Shown: positions 1 to 10,439, counted from the stretch's first letter. The stretch is DNA of 64,000 bases from Cellulophaga baltica (GCF_900102165.1 NZ_FNBD01000005.1:186001-250000); one strand, 5' to 3'. Numbers and translations: made by a program. The notes: generated by a model from the sequence alone, not told the origin.

Positions 1-1226
1 GTATTTTTAGGGCTACCGAAATATTAGAAAGTGATCCTAGTACACAAGTCGTTGCAGAAGCGAAATTTCTTAGAGCATTTAATATGTTTTTTGTAATGGA
101 TTTGTTTGGCGTTGTACCTTTTAGAGAGGTGACAGAAGGCCCAGATGTAAACCCTAAGGTGTTAACACGTCTAGAAGCATATAACTTTATTGAAACAGAT
201 TTAATAGAAGCTTTAGCTGACTTACCAGAAGGAAGTACTGGAACTGCAAATACAGGCAAAGCTACAAAAGCAACAGCAAACTTTCTTTTAGCAAAATTAT
301 ACTTGAATTCGTTCATCTATGATGGTACTGGAACAGCAGATAATGCAACGATGCAAAAAGTTATAGATAATGTTGATGCCATAGCAGCTAGTGGTTTTAG
401 TATTGATCAAAACGGTTATTTCCAAATATTTGAACCATCAGATGATACTGAAACTATTTTACACTTAAGTAGTGAAGTAGCGCCTAGAATTTGGAACACT
501 CTGCATTACAACCAAAATTCTCCTGATAATGATGGAGGTGGATGGAATGGATTTTCAACTCTTTCAGAATTTTATGATTCTTTTGAAGGTGCTGAAAACT
601 CGAATTATGTTGGGGATAACCAAGAAGAGCGCAGAGGGTTTGTACCAGATGCAACAACAGCCAATAGCCAGAACTTAGGTATTGGATATGGTTTCCTTAT
701 TGGACAACAATATAATGAAGATGGCACAGCCCTAAAAAATAGACAAGGCCAGCCTTTAAGTTTTACAAAAGAGATACCTGCATTAGTAGGTAATACAGAG
801 GTAGAAGGTATGCGTTTAATCAAATACCATCCTTACGATCCTACTGATACTGAAGATGAAAAATCACCTCTTGTTAATTCATTTAGACGTCATCAAATCT
901 TATTCAGATATGCTGATGCACATTTAATGAAAGCAGAAGCTATGATGAGAATGGGCGGAGATGCTACGACCTTAGTGAATGAATTGAGAACAAATAGAGC
1001 AAATACTTCGGTATTGGCCTCTGTATCCATGGATGATATTCTTGCAGAAAGAGGACGTGAATTATATATTGAATATTGGAGAAGAAATGATCTAGTTAGA
1101 TTTGATAAATTTACAGCTCCATGGCAACTAAAAGAAGTTTCTGGAGATCCTAATGTGAATTTATACCCTATACCGCAAACCGCATTACTTTCTAATCCTA
1201 ACCTAGTACAGAACCCTGGATATTAA
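1..1226 (+). CDS. RagB/SusD family nutrient-uptake outer-membrane lipoprotein, 5'-truncated
   Basis: The reading frame is open from base 3, so the true start and the lipoprotein signal lie before the window. The visible part begins with a SusD hallmark (AEAKFLRAFNMF, about residues 18-29 of the visible frame) followed by a TPR-like helical region. It ends with the typical SusD C-terminus (ERGRELYIEYWRRNDLVRF, then LYPIPQTALLSNPNLVQNPGY-like residues). SusD proteins sit on the cell surface as lids over SusC TonB-dependent transporters and bind glycans or other oligomers; a susC gene is expected just upstream, outside the window. A strong terminator follows directly, so this is the last gene of its operon. 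The substrate cannot be inferred. Family identity is very secure. Confidence 0.96.
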   Translation, partial: IFRATEILESDPSTQVVAEAKFLRAFNMFFVMDLFGVVPFREVTEGPDVNPKVLTRLEAYNFIETDLIEALADLPEGSTGTANTGKATKATANFLLAKLYLNSFIYDGTGTADNATMQKVIDNVDAIAASGFSIDQNGYFQIFEPSDDTETILHLSSEVAPRIWNTLHYNQNSPDNDGGGWNGFSTLSEFYDSFEGAENSNYVGDNQEERRGFVPDATTANSQNLGIGYGFLIGQQYNEDGTALKNRQGQPLSFTKEIPALVGNTEVEGMRLIKYHPYDPTDTEDEKSPLVNSFRRHQILFRYADAHLMKAEAMMRMGGDATTLVNELRTNRANTSVLASVSMDDILAERGRELYIEYWRRNDLVRFDKFTAPWQLKEVSGDPNVNLYPIPQTALLSNPNLVQNPGY

Positions 1227-1257
1227 GTAACTTATCAAGTATACTAATTATATACCT

Positions 1258-1296
1258 AAAGCCTCTGATTTGAAATTATCAAATCAGAGGCTTTTT
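1258..1296. terminator. Intrinsic terminator between convergent susD and the minus-strand operon
   Basis: A perfect 15-bp inverted repeat (AAAGCCTCTGATTTG at 1258-1272 with its complement at 1280-1294) encloses a 7-nt loop. T-runs lie on the right and A-runs on the left, so it could terminate both the susD transcript and the minus-strand operon ending at 1407. Confidence 0.9.
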
Positions 1297-1406
1297 ATTT
1301 ACTAATTGTAATCAACAAATTTCGAATAACAAATTAGATAAAACTTATGGAAAATTATCTTTGCCACTCAGGCATTCGTATAAAGTATAATAAAACTAAT
1401 TGACCA

Positions 1407-2294
1407 TTACCTTAAGGGCAGAAAAACTTCCGCTTTCCACTCCAACGCTTCCCCACCAAAATTAGGGTTACTATAAAATATCTCAACAGGTTTACTAACA
1501 ACTTCAATATGCTCTTTAGCTGAGTAGTCCAGAAGTTTATACCATGCCCTATCAGAAGTAATGTAATTTCCGTTGTAACTAGCCTTAATCACATTCCCTC
1601 CTTCAAATTTCTTATACTTCACATCTTTATTAATTGGAAGGTTTTCATTTTTTATGATGGGATAACAGAAATTATAATGGATACTATCATTTGTTTGATT
1701 CCAATAGGTGACTTCTATAAAAGGGAAACCATTACTCTTAATACCACTACTAGCCATTAAATTATCTAAATAAGGATAAACTCCCATCATCCCTTTCGCT
1801 TTTTTTAATTGTGTTGTTTTTACAGGCAAATAAACTACATAACTAGATTCCAATTTTTCCTGACCTATAACTACCACTTTAAAATTAGCTAAATGATCTT
1901 TTAAATTATCATTAAAATGTAAAAGCCTATTTCTAACTTCATCTTCGAAAACCGAATCTGAAAATAAGATTTGTAATCTATTTTCAATACTATTATTAAG
2001 GTCGGTAACATATACTTTTACGGAAGATGTAGAATCTGTTATAGGTTGAATGTCCCAATCATATCTATAACGGATACTTTTAATTTCTATTTCTTGAATA
2101 ATACTATTGACATCCTTACTTTCTAGAATTTTTGAATTACCAATAGCACTAGACCACTTTTTAATTGATTGATTGACTACTCCTGGATATGTTTTTACTT
2201 TAAAGCTAGCTAAATAATCATAAGGTTTCAAAAATAAATACCAACAGAAAGAACACAAACCAACTACTAAAAGGATAAATAAAATTTTTTTCAT
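1407..2294 (-). CDS. Membrane-anchored protein with GyrI-like effector-binding domain
   Basis: The 295-residue protein opens with a hydrophobic anchor or signal (residues 3-22, no clear lipobox). A middle part of about 120 residues has no recognisable motif. The C-terminal half resembles the GyrI-like/AraC effector-binding fold: the sequence RAWYKLLDYSAKEHIEVVSK followed by PVEIFY and a terminal AEVFLPLR matches the usual end of that family. Such domains bind small ligands; here it would face the periplasm. The start overlaps the end of the upstream haloperoxidase-like gene by 4 bp, so the two are translationally coupled as the last genes of the operon. Function unknown; the domain call is from motif recall only. 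Confidence 0.7.
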   Translation of the reverse strand: MKKILFILLVVGLCSFCWYLFLKPYDYLASFKVKTYPGVVNQSIKKWSSAIGNSKILESKDVNSIIQEIEIKSIRYRYDWDIQPITDSTSSVKVYVTDLNNSIENRLQILFSDSVFEDEVRNRLLHFNDNLKDHLANFKVVVIGQEKLESSYVVYLPVKTTQLKKAKGMMGVYPYLDNLMASSGIKSNGFPFIEVTYWNQTNDSIHYNFCYPIIKNENLPINKDVKYKKFEGGNVIKASYNGNYITSDRAWYKLLDYSAKEHIEVVSKPVEIFYSNPNFGGEALEWKAEVFLPLR

Positions 2295-3640
2295 TTTAAT
2301 GGTTTAGAATGTACTGAATTCTTCATTTTTAATTTAGATACTACAAAAGCTCCGAGATCTCTTCCCTGTTTTACACCTACTTCAACTGCCGCTCGGTAGT
2401 GAATACCACCATACATTCTACTAATTGCAGCCTCGTCTGCGGCACTATTAAAAGATGAGAATGTCCTTATTGGCAATCCATACGTAGTCTCCGTATCATC
2501 ATCAAAAGAGAAATTATCCCCAAAAATATCTGTTAGAACTGTTGAAGCTGCCCCAGAAACCACAGAATGACCACTAGTATATTCTGGAAAAGGCGGTGTT
2601 TGAAGTACAGGCTTCCAGTTCTCATCTATATATTGATTAATAACTGTTTCTGGGCGAATAAGGTTACTTCTATATTTTTCATCCCAACAACTAATAAAGG
2701 CATCTGCAATTGCTACTGAAGTTTTGGTATAAGCATAAACGGTATCATCAAAATCATAACTCATCTTTCTTGCTGCAATTTTAGTAATACCTATCCAATG
2801 TGCACCAGGCGTTATTTTTTTTGTTGCAAACATTAAATGCCCTTTGGTAACCGAAACATACGGATTACAATCCCAAAATTGAGCGATTTGAACTTCATCT
2901 GAGGCATCTCCTTTTTTTACCATATCTAAAGAAATGTCATACACTTCTTTGACCTCCTTATAAAAAATAGAATTTTCGTCTAAAGAAAAAGCAGGAGGAG
3001 GAACAGGTTTAAATTGGTCCGGTCTTACAAGAGTAAAAGCTCTAATTTTACTCCAATGAGGCTCAATACCGTCCATATAGGCTGGAGGAGTAGGCTGCCA
3101 ACGAGTAGCATCGTCAGTATCTACAGTGAATTTAGGCATCGTTCTCGTTTGCTTGTAATTATCGCTATCCATCCACGCTGCTATATGTTCAGCAACTAAT
3201 AGTCCATAATTCTTAGAACTCGTAAACAAAGCTTTGTTCTTATCTTCCCAATTCATATAAAGACTGTCCCTAAAACTAATTATTTTATCCTCGGAAAACA
3301 CAAGTCTTCTACTTAGATCGATGTGAGCTATAAGAGCAGCCATTTGATAATTAATAGTAGTTCCATTTTCCGGTTTAGGAATTTCTTTCAACTCATTTAT
3401 TTCGCCAGATAATGAATTATATTTCTCATTATTTAGTGCAATAATTTCATAGGCAGCAATATTAGGGTAAGCAAAAATCCTACTTGCCACTGGAGGTGAA
3501 AAAATATCATGAATCATAATTTCAGTAACTTTATCAACCGATTCATGCAATTCATTTGGACTAACTACAATCATTTCTTCCTTTGCGCAAGAAGTTAAAA
3601 CAACCGCAACTAATAAAATACTTATAAATTTTGCTTTCAT
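2291..3640 (-). CDS. Vanadium-dependent haloperoxidase-like PAP2 superfamily lipoprotein
   Basis: A 449-residue lipoprotein (lipobox LTSC, Cys18). The PAP2/vanadium-haloperoxidase signature is present in order: KYRSNLIRP (Lys-x6-Arg-Pro) near residue 315-323, TSGH near 356-359, and SRMYGGIHYR near 405-414. These residues hold vanadate in haloperoxidases or phosphate in acid phosphatases. The usual Asp three residues after the last His is Ala here, so the catalytic dyad may be altered. It lies 10 bp downstream of the FG-GAP/ASPIC gene and overlaps the next gene by 4 bp, so it belongs to the same operon. Halide oxidation versus phosphatase activity cannot be told from sequence; it would act in the periplasm or at the surface. 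Confidence 0.85.
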   Translation of the reverse strand: MKAKFISILLVAVVLTSCAKEEMIVVSPNELHESVDKVTEIMIHDIFSPPVASRIFAYPNIAAYEIIALNNEKYNSLSGEINELKEIPKPENGTTINYQMAALIAHIDLSRRLVFSEDKIISFRDSLYMNWEDKNKALFTSSKNYGLLVAEHIAAWMDSDNYKQTRTMPKFTVDTDDATRWQPTPPAYMDGIEPHWSKIRAFTLVRPDQFKPVPPPAFSLDENSIFYKEVKEVYDISLDMVKKGDASDEVQIAQFWDCNPYVSVTKGHLMFATKKITPGAHWIGITKIAARKMSYDFDDTVYAYTKTSVAIADAFISCWDEKYRSNLIRPETVINQYIDENWKPVLQTPPFPEYTSGHSVVSGAASTVLTDIFGDNFSFDDDTETTYGLPIRTFSSFNSAADEAAISRMYGGIHYRAAVEVGVKQGRDLGAFVVSKLKMKNSVHSKPLK

Positions 3641-3650
3641 AATAGACTCT

Positions 3651-6600
3651 TTATTTCTTAGCCAGTTCGTAAACTTGTGCCTTATCGTTATTCATTGTAA
3701 CCAATAGATAAACTTTACTCTTTAATTTTATAATATTTAAATGTCTTACAGATTTTAAAGCAAACTGAAGTCCCAAAACATCACCCAACAAAATAGTATC
3801 TTCATTTTTTATTAAAGCTCCAGAAAATGAATCGAATCTTCCATGAAATGGTTTTACTCCAAAATAATTACCTCCTACCAATACCTCATCTTTCCCATCG
3901 CTATCAAAATCAAAACATAAGAAAGACTTCAATGGAGCAACCTGTAAGGTTTTGGGGAATGAAACAAACTCATAGGAACCTTTATTATTTTTTAAGTAAC
4001 CTGAATGTAATTCGTTTAATTCAAATAATTTTGCTTTATTTAAAGTTTTCACATCAATAATTTCTTCAATTGTTTTACCTGCAAATGAATTATAATCTGT
4101 GAATTCCTTGCGCAACGAAACCATTTGTCCAGAAAGTTGTGATAAATCATCAATAGGATAGTATTTTCCTCTCTTTTCAACCGCTATAATTGTTTCCGTA
4201 CTCCCATTAGTGTCAAAATCAGAATAATACATCCTTAATGGAAATTCATTTGATGCTTTGAATTTGGTATTAGTACCCCAATTACCTAAAAGGTAATCTG
4301 TATCTCCGTCTTGATCTATATCAAAAGGAATAATACACTGCCACAATCCTATCAAATTTTCTACAGCAACCATATCTTGCTTAAACGTACCATTAAAATT
4401 TTTAAAAAATTTTGGAGACATCCATTCACCTACTACTATAAGATCTTTTAAACCATCATTGTCAAAATCTTCCCAAATTGCATCGGTTACCATTCCAACA
4501 TCATCAAACGTATCATCTTGAACAATTTTAAATATACCGTTCTCATTTTCTAAGAGATAAGATGGAGGAATCTTTCCAAAATCATTAGAAGTTGCATTAT
4601 TGCCTACAAAAAGGTCAATGTCTCCATCGTTATCAAAATCATTTTCTCGTATGACTGAGGCGTTTTCAAAATATTCTGGAAAAGGTATTGGCTTAAAAAA
4701 TGTGTCAAATTTGATATAATAACTATCTAGTAATGGTTTCATTTGATTATAAAAATCAGCCCCTCCTGAACCAACAACAACATCGTTCTGACTATCATTA
4801 TTAAAATCTGCAATAACCGCAGCAATGTCTTCTTTTATAGAATCTTTAGCTAAAGAAGGTATTTTTATTTCTGTATAGCTACTATCATTTTGAATATAAA
4901 ATTTAGGAGGAAAATATTTTGATCCGCCGAATAAAATATCTTCCTTTCCATCCTTATTTAAATCTCCTAACGCAACTGCAGGACCACGGTCAGAAATCTG
5001 ATATGGAATTAATTTTTGCCTGTTAAAATCAATATAATTATCTTCTATATGATTAAAGTCTATTCCAAGATTGTTTTGAGTTAGTTTAAATATTTTTTCT
5101 GCTTTAGGTTGAAGACTCTTATAGTCAAAAGGCATGTTATTTTCTGGCTTAATAAGCAAAGTTTGGTTCGTTGCTATATTTTTTAATACCTGAAAAGTTC
5201 TATTTGGCCATACAATTTTAAGTGAATCTACCACCTTACTATTACCGAATCCAAAGTGTATGATTGGCTCAGAAGATGCTTGAAAACCTCTAACAGTATA
5301 CAATTCTTTATATTGTAAATTGCCATTGGTATAGACAAAAACTTTGGTTCCAATACCAAAATGATTCTTAGATTCGTATTGGAATTTTATTTTAATATAG
5401 CTGGCGTTATCATTCGTTTTATTGATGTATAACATTGCCCTATCGTTAATATTATTTGTAACAATATCTAGATCACCATCATTGTCAAAATCTCCAAAAG
5501 CAGAGGCACCTGACTTTAAGGTATCATTCACTATCCATTTTCCAGATTTATCAATAAAATCATTTTCTTTAGAGCCTTTAAAAATATAATTATGAACGGC
5601 CCCAGAAGGCATCATATCAAGTGCTTGCTGATCTACTAGCTTTGTATCACTAATTTTTTTTCTGATCTGCTCATCAGAAACAAAATTTATATAATCTAAA
5701 TCATTTGGTCTCTTAGGTATCCCATTTGAAATAAACAGGTCCTGTTCACCATCTTGATCGTAATCTGCAAAAAGAGCACTCCAGCTCCAGTCTGTTGCAG
5801 CGATACCATTCATTAATGCTGTTTCTGCAAACACTCCATTTTTTTGATTTACTTGAAGCATATTGCGAGTAAATTGATAATGATACCCTAAATGCTCAAT
5901 ACGGAGATTTTGAGATTGAATATTATCATCTCCCAATGATGATTTTAAAACTTTTTCATCTTCGGGAAGCATATCCAAAGAAATTAAATCTGGCCAACCG
6001 TCATGGTTAATATCTGAAACATCATTACCCATAGAAAACCTAGAGGTATGTCCGAAATACTTTTTTAAACTTTCACTAAATGTGCCATTACCGTTATTTA
6101 AATAATAGTAATCATCTTCATGAAAGTCATTACCTATATAAATGTCTGGATACCCATCTTGATTGAAGTCTGCTATAGAAATCCCAAGACCGTAGCCATT
6201 AGGACCACCAAAAATACCAGCCTCTTCACTTACATCTATAAATTTACCATTATCATTTCTAAGTAATTTATCTCCGGTTTGATAATTTCTCTTATTTCTT
6301 AAATTTGCTTTCCCATATGATTCTTGTGTATGAATAGCGTGGTTTAATAAGTACACATCCAAATCTCCGTCTAGATCATAATCAAGAAAAGCCGCAGTAG
6401 AACTATAGGAGTCATAATCCAATCCATATTTTGCTGCGCGCTCTGTAAATGTTTCATCTCCGTTATTTATATACAACTCATTATGACCATTGAAACCATT
6501 TATCCCTACTACAGCACACACATAAATATCGAGTAGACCATCTCCATTTACGTCTCCCATAACTGCGCCAGTATTCCAAGTACTATTTCCCGAAACTCCC

Positions 6601-6902
6601 GCTTGATCTGTAATATTTTCAAATTTCAGATCTCCCTTATTCAAGTAAAGTTGATTCTTAACTTGATTTCCTGAGAAAAATATATCCGGTAACCCATCAT
6701 TATTAATATCACCAACAGCAACTCCGCCTCCATTGTAGAAATATAAATAGTCTAAAATATTTTGATCATTCTTTTCTTCAAGTCTATTTTTAAATAAAAC
6801 ACCAGTTTCCTCAGCTGTAGGATTTTCAAATAATTCGTTACCTTCACGACCACAACTGATTAGGAAAAAAAAACAAATTAATAGTACAAGATAATTATTC
6901 AT
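3651..6902 (-). CDS. FG-GAP/VCBS-repeat lipoprotein with ASPIC/UnbV domain (CRTAC1-like)
   Basis: A 1083-residue lipoprotein (lipobox LISC, Cys17). It contains many FG-GAP/VCBS blades with calcium-loop motifs such as DINNDGLPDI, DVNGDGLLDI and DYDLDGDLDV. These form beta-propellers on either side of an ASPIC/UnbV domain at about residues 512-585 (GIGTKVFVY, RGFQASSEP, SLKIVWPN). Proteins of this architecture are usually surface-exposed in Bacteroidota and often lie by SusC/SusD genes; their biochemical role is not settled. The start overlaps the 3' end of the upstream paralogue by 8 bp, so the two are made from one transcript and may act as a pair. The two differ throughout, so the duplication is old. 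Confidence 0.93.
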   Translation of the reverse strand: MNNYLVLLICFFFLISCGREGNELFENPTAEETGVLFKNRLEEKNDQNILDYLYFYNGGGVAVGDINNDGLPDIFFSGNQVKNQLYLNKGDLKFENITDQAGVSGNSTWNTGAVMGDVNGDGLLDIYVCAVVGINGFNGHNELYINNGDETFTERAAKYGLDYDSYSSTAAFLDYDLDGDLDVYLLNHAIHTQESYGKANLRNKRNYQTGDKLLRNDNGKFIDVSEEAGIFGGPNGYGLGISIADFNQDGYPDIYIGNDFHEDDYYYLNNGNGTFSESLKKYFGHTSRFSMGNDVSDINHDGWPDLISLDMLPEDEKVLKSSLGDDNIQSQNLRIEHLGYHYQFTRNMLQVNQKNGVFAETALMNGIAATDWSWSALFADYDQDGEQDLFISNGIPKRPNDLDYINFVSDEQIRKKISDTKLVDQQALDMMPSGAVHNYIFKGSKENDFIDKSGKWIVNDTLKSGASAFGDFDNDGDLDIVTNNINDRAMLYINKTNDNASYIKIKFQYESKNHFGIGTKVFVYTNGNLQYKELYTVRGFQASSEPIIHFGFGNSKVVDSLKIVWPNRTFQVLKNIATNQTLLIKPENNMPFDYKSLQPKAEKIFKLTQNNLGIDFNHIEDNYIDFNRQKLIPYQISDRGPAVALGDLNKDGKEDILFGGSKYFPPKFYIQNDSSYTEIKIPSLAKDSIKEDIAAVIADFNNDSQNDVVVGSGGADFYNQMKPLLDSYYIKFDTFFKPIPFPEYFENASVIRENDFDNDGDIDLFVGNNATSNDFGKIPPSYLLENENGIFKIVQDDTFDDVGMVTDAIWEDFDNDGLKDLIVVGEWMSPKFFKNFNGTFKQDMVAVENLIGLWQCIIPFDIDQDGDTDYLLGNWGTNTKFKASNEFPLRMYYSDFDTNGSTETIIAVEKRGKYYPIDDLSQLSGQMVSLRKEFTDYNSFAGKTIEEIIDVKTLNKAKLFELNELHSGYLKNNKGSYEFVSFPKTLQVAPLKSFLCFDFDSDGKDEVLVGGNYFGVKPFHGRFDSFSGALIKNEDTILLGDVLGLQFALKSVRHLNIIKLKSKVYLLVTMNNDKAQVYELAKK

Positions 6903-9900
6903 TTAATTTATAAATCTTGGGTTTATTATTATTTATAGCCGCTATTAAATAGTATTTACCTGCGTTACTTTTAAATTTTTGCAAATGCTTAATCTCATCT
7001 TTTATGAAGAAACCAGAAGTTTCGTAGTCCTGCCAAGAAAAATTGAGTTTACCATCTCCTAGCAATACATTACCATAACTAGCATCTAATCTAGAATACT
7101 GAGGTTTAAATTCAAAATTATTACCTCCCATAACAAGATCAAGATTGCCATCATTATTTACATCAATACAACTAATTCCGCAAATGCATGATAATTGAAC
7201 TCTGCTAGGTAAAACTTTGATTGTAAATTCACCTCCTCCTTCATTTACAGCAATCAACGATTCCATTGTATTTGCTGTTTTCACAATAGTATTGTCAAAT
7301 ACATCTTTAGGGAAAATTTCTTCAATTGTTCTTTTGGCATAATCAGATGCTTTTAAATTTTGCTTTTTTAAAGATACGATTTGCGCCGTTAATTCTCTTT
7401 TCTGATGAAGTGGATAATCTTTTCCATTAAAGCTTTGAGACATAATTTGTTCTATACTCCCATTATTATCAAAATCATTAATCCAAAGTTTCATCGGTGC
7501 TAGTCCTGATGCCTTATAAGGAACGTTGCTGCCTTGATTTCCTAAAATAAGATCTAAATCTCCATCATTGTCTAAATCTGCAGAAGCAACCGTGCCCCAC
7601 CACCCCTTAAGATTATCTAAATTTGATGCAAGTTTTGATAATCGTCTTCCTGAATTCTTATAAATATTTGGTGCCCCCCATTCTGAGACTGTAACTAAAT
7701 CTTTCTTTAAGTCCCCATCTATATCTACCCAAATAGCATCTGTAATCATTCCCGAATTCTTGAGGTCGTATGCCAATTTCTCTGTAGAGTTTACAAACTT
7801 TCCTTTTCCTGTATTTTCCAAGAACAGGTGATTAGGGCTAACTCCATATACCCCAACAACACTTCTTGATCCTACAAAAACATCCACATCACCATCATTA
7901 TCAAAATCATAAGGTGCTATAACAGAAATATTCTTAAAGCTTGAAGGAATATTTTCAATGGATTTGGTGAATTCTCCCTTACCATTATTTAAATATACTC
8001 GAGGTTTATAGGAGTTCTCTTCAGAAACTTGATTACCCCCATTACCTACCATCAAATCTACATCTCCATCATTATCAACATCAAAGAATGCAGCAGCGGT
8101 ATCTTCTAACCTAAAATCTGCTTCAATATCATTCTGACTAGATTTTATTAATTCTCCGTCCCCCAAATGAAAGTACAAAATGGCAGGAGCGCCTTTTGCT
8201 CCCCCAACAAATATATCTTCATTGCCGTCCCCATTAACATCAGCCACCGCCAGTGCAGGACCTTCCTGCGATAACATTTTAGATATAAGCCCTTCATTAT
8301 CGAAATCTTGATAATTATTTTCTTTGTGAGCAATTAATTTCTTTTCACTCAACTCCTGCAGTAGTGTGCTTTTTGATTTCTTCTCTGGAATTTTATAAGT
8401 TTCTAATGCATCTGCATGACTCAGCGTTATAGTTTGATTTGATGCTATGTTCGTAAGCTTCTCAATTTTATCATCTGGCCAAAGTATTTCTAATGAATCT
8501 ATAACTTTAGTCGCTCCCAAGCCAATCGCCATTGTATAATCCATAGAAGATTGAAAACCTCTTGAAGGCATTTCATCTTGTAAAATTATATTTCCTTTAT
8601 AAAACAATTTAACACGAGCGCCAATAGCAAATTTATTTTTATCTGCCCCTATAAGCTGAATTCTGATGTAATTATTATCGGCAAGTTCATTAGATTTATT
8701 TTTATAAATAAATGCTTGCATGTTTACATTATTTACAACAAGATCTAAATCTCCATCATTATCTAGATCTCCGTATGCAGCTCCATTGGAAAGACTTGGA
8801 ATTTCTAATCCCCAATCTTTTGATGCGTTTTTGAAGGTTATATCACCATTATTTTTATAAGCATAATTACTTTGTGGCTTTATTGGCATTTTACTTATTA
8901 TAGAATCAATAGATTCTTTCTTACCTGTTAATGCCATTTTTTGAATAATCTCATTTGCCAAAAAATCAACAAAATCCAAGTCCGTTAAATCATGATTTAC
9001 ACCATTGGTAATATAGATGTCTCTTAAACCGTCATTATCCATATCAAATAAAAGCCCTGCCCAACTCCAGTCTGTTTTAGCGACTCCACTATGAAATGCT
9101 ACCTCGGAAAATGAACCATTTCCATTGTTTAGTTGTAACGTATTTTGGATATATTGTTGATAAAAATCCTTACTTTGTTTCAATTTAAATATATTATATC
9201 CTTCAAACTCCATTACTGATTTTACTCGCTCATCTCCTTCTGGGAGCATGTCAGTAATAAAAATGTCGTTCAAGCCATCGTTATTTATATCAGCCATATC
9301 AACACCCATAGCTGATAGACATAGGTGGGAAGTCCAGCTCTTAATATCTTCTGTAAAAGTGCCATCTTGATTGTTAATGTATAAGTAGTCTCTTTCGTAA
9401 AAATCATTCGAAACGTATATATCCGGATATAGGTCATTATTAACATCACTTACCATAACTCCCAGACCAAAACCAATTAAACTTCCATAAATACCAGCTT
9501 CCTCACTAACATCAACAAATTTACCACCGTCATTTCTCAATAGCATATCCCCCACACCTCTAAAGATATCAGGTACACCATCCCAATTTTGTGCTCTTAC
9601 ATCTCTTTGCTCTGCATAGCCTAAACTACTTACTGGTATATTGCTATTATTTAAAATGTAAGCATCTAAATCCCCATCTTTATCGTAATCAAAAAAAGAT
9701 GCATGAGTTGAAAATCCCGTTTTAGCTAAATTATAATTGGATGCTTGTTCTGTGAATGTTAAATCACCATTATTAATATAAAGATCATTGTCATGGTTAT
9801 TCCCTTCCATGTTGCCCGCATTACTCACATAAATATCTAATAGACCATCGTTATTTATATCAGCCATTACGACGCCTGTAGACCAAGGTTTATTTCCTTC

Positions 9901-10254
9901 TACCCCTGCTGATTCTGAAACATCCTCAAACTTAAAATCTCCTTTATTAATATAAAGTTTATTTTTCTCCATATTCGCAGTTAAGTAAATATCTGGAAGT
10001 CCGTCATTATTTATATCACCGATTGCAACGCCACCGCCATTGTAAAAATTACGGTATTTAAATATGTTGAAATTTTTTTGATTTTCTACTTTATTGATAA
10101 AATCTATTCCTGTTTCATTAGGAGTTAACATTGTAAACAATGTATCTAAGTCCTCAACATCCTTTAGCTCCTCTTTTTCCTTTTGGATGCAAGAAGTCAA
10201 AAAAGCAAAACTACTGAGAAGAATTAGTGCACTTCTTAATTTTTTAAATTTCAT
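6895..10254 (-). CDS. FG-GAP/VCBS-repeat lipoprotein with ASPIC/UnbV domain, first gene of operon
   Basis: A 1119-residue lipoprotein (lipobox LTSC, Cys22) built like its downstream neighbour: FG-GAP/VCBS blades with Asp-rich calcium loops (DINNDGLPDI, DYDKDGDLDA, DVNNDLYPDI), an ASPIC/UnbV domain at about residues 543-608 (AIGARVKLFY, SRGFQSSMDY, SLEILWPDD), then further blades to the C-terminus. It is the promoter-proximal gene of a four-gene operon that runs through the second FG-GAP protein, the haloperoxidase-like protein and the GyrI-like protein. The convergent susD gene suggests a locus for handling an extracellular polymer. No catalytic motif is visible in the propellers. The exact ligand is unknown. 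Confidence 0.93.
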   Translation of the reverse strand: MKFKKLRSALILLSSFAFLTSCIQKEKEELKDVEDLDTLFTMLTPNETGIDFINKVENQKNFNIFKYRNFYNGGGVAIGDINNDGLPDIYLTANMEKNKLYINKGDFKFEDVSESAGVEGNKPWSTGVVMADINNDGLLDIYVSNAGNMEGNNHDNDLYINNGDLTFTEQASNYNLAKTGFSTHASFFDYDKDGDLDAYILNNSNIPVSSLGYAEQRDVRAQNWDGVPDIFRGVGDMLLRNDGGKFVDVSEEAGIYGSLIGFGLGVMVSDVNNDLYPDIYVSNDFYERDYLYINNQDGTFTEDIKSWTSHLCLSAMGVDMADINNDGLNDIFITDMLPEGDERVKSVMEFEGYNIFKLKQSKDFYQQYIQNTLQLNNGNGSFSEVAFHSGVAKTDWSWAGLLFDMDNDGLRDIYITNGVNHDLTDLDFVDFLANEIIQKMALTGKKESIDSIISKMPIKPQSNYAYKNNGDITFKNASKDWGLEIPSLSNGAAYGDLDNDGDLDLVVNNVNMQAFIYKNKSNELADNNYIRIQLIGADKNKFAIGARVKLFYKGNIILQDEMPSRGFQSSMDYTMAIGLGATKVIDSLEILWPDDKIEKLTNIASNQTITLSHADALETYKIPEKKSKSTLLQELSEKKLIAHKENNYQDFDNEGLISKMLSQEGPALAVADVNGDGNEDIFVGGAKGAPAILYFHLGDGELIKSSQNDIEADFRLEDTAAAFFDVDNDGDVDLMVGNGGNQVSEENSYKPRVYLNNGKGEFTKSIENIPSSFKNISVIAPYDFDNDGDVDVFVGSRSVVGVYGVSPNHLFLENTGKGKFVNSTEKLAYDLKNSGMITDAIWVDIDGDLKKDLVTVSEWGAPNIYKNSGRRLSKLASNLDNLKGWWGTVASADLDNDGDLDLILGNQGSNVPYKASGLAPMKLWINDFDNNGSIEQIMSQSFNGKDYPLHQKRELTAQIVSLKKQNLKASDYAKRTIEEIFPKDVFDNTIVKTANTMESLIAVNEGGGEFTIKVLPSRVQLSCICGISCIDVNNDGNLDLVMGGNNFEFKPQYSRLDASYGNVLLGDGKLNFSWQDYETSGFFIKDEIKHLQKFKSNAGKYYLIAAINNNKPKIYKLNE

Positions 10255-10439
10255 AAGGGTATATGGTTCAAAATCTTAATTTAACTGAAAGGCTATTTTT
10301 TAATAGATTGATAAAAAACAACTAATTGAATTCGAAGTGTTTAATTAACACGTTATGCAATATAACAAACTAAAATTATAGACGTGGGAAAGTATTTCAA
10401 TTAATTAACAGTTTGTTATTTCTACTAAGTCCTAATTAC

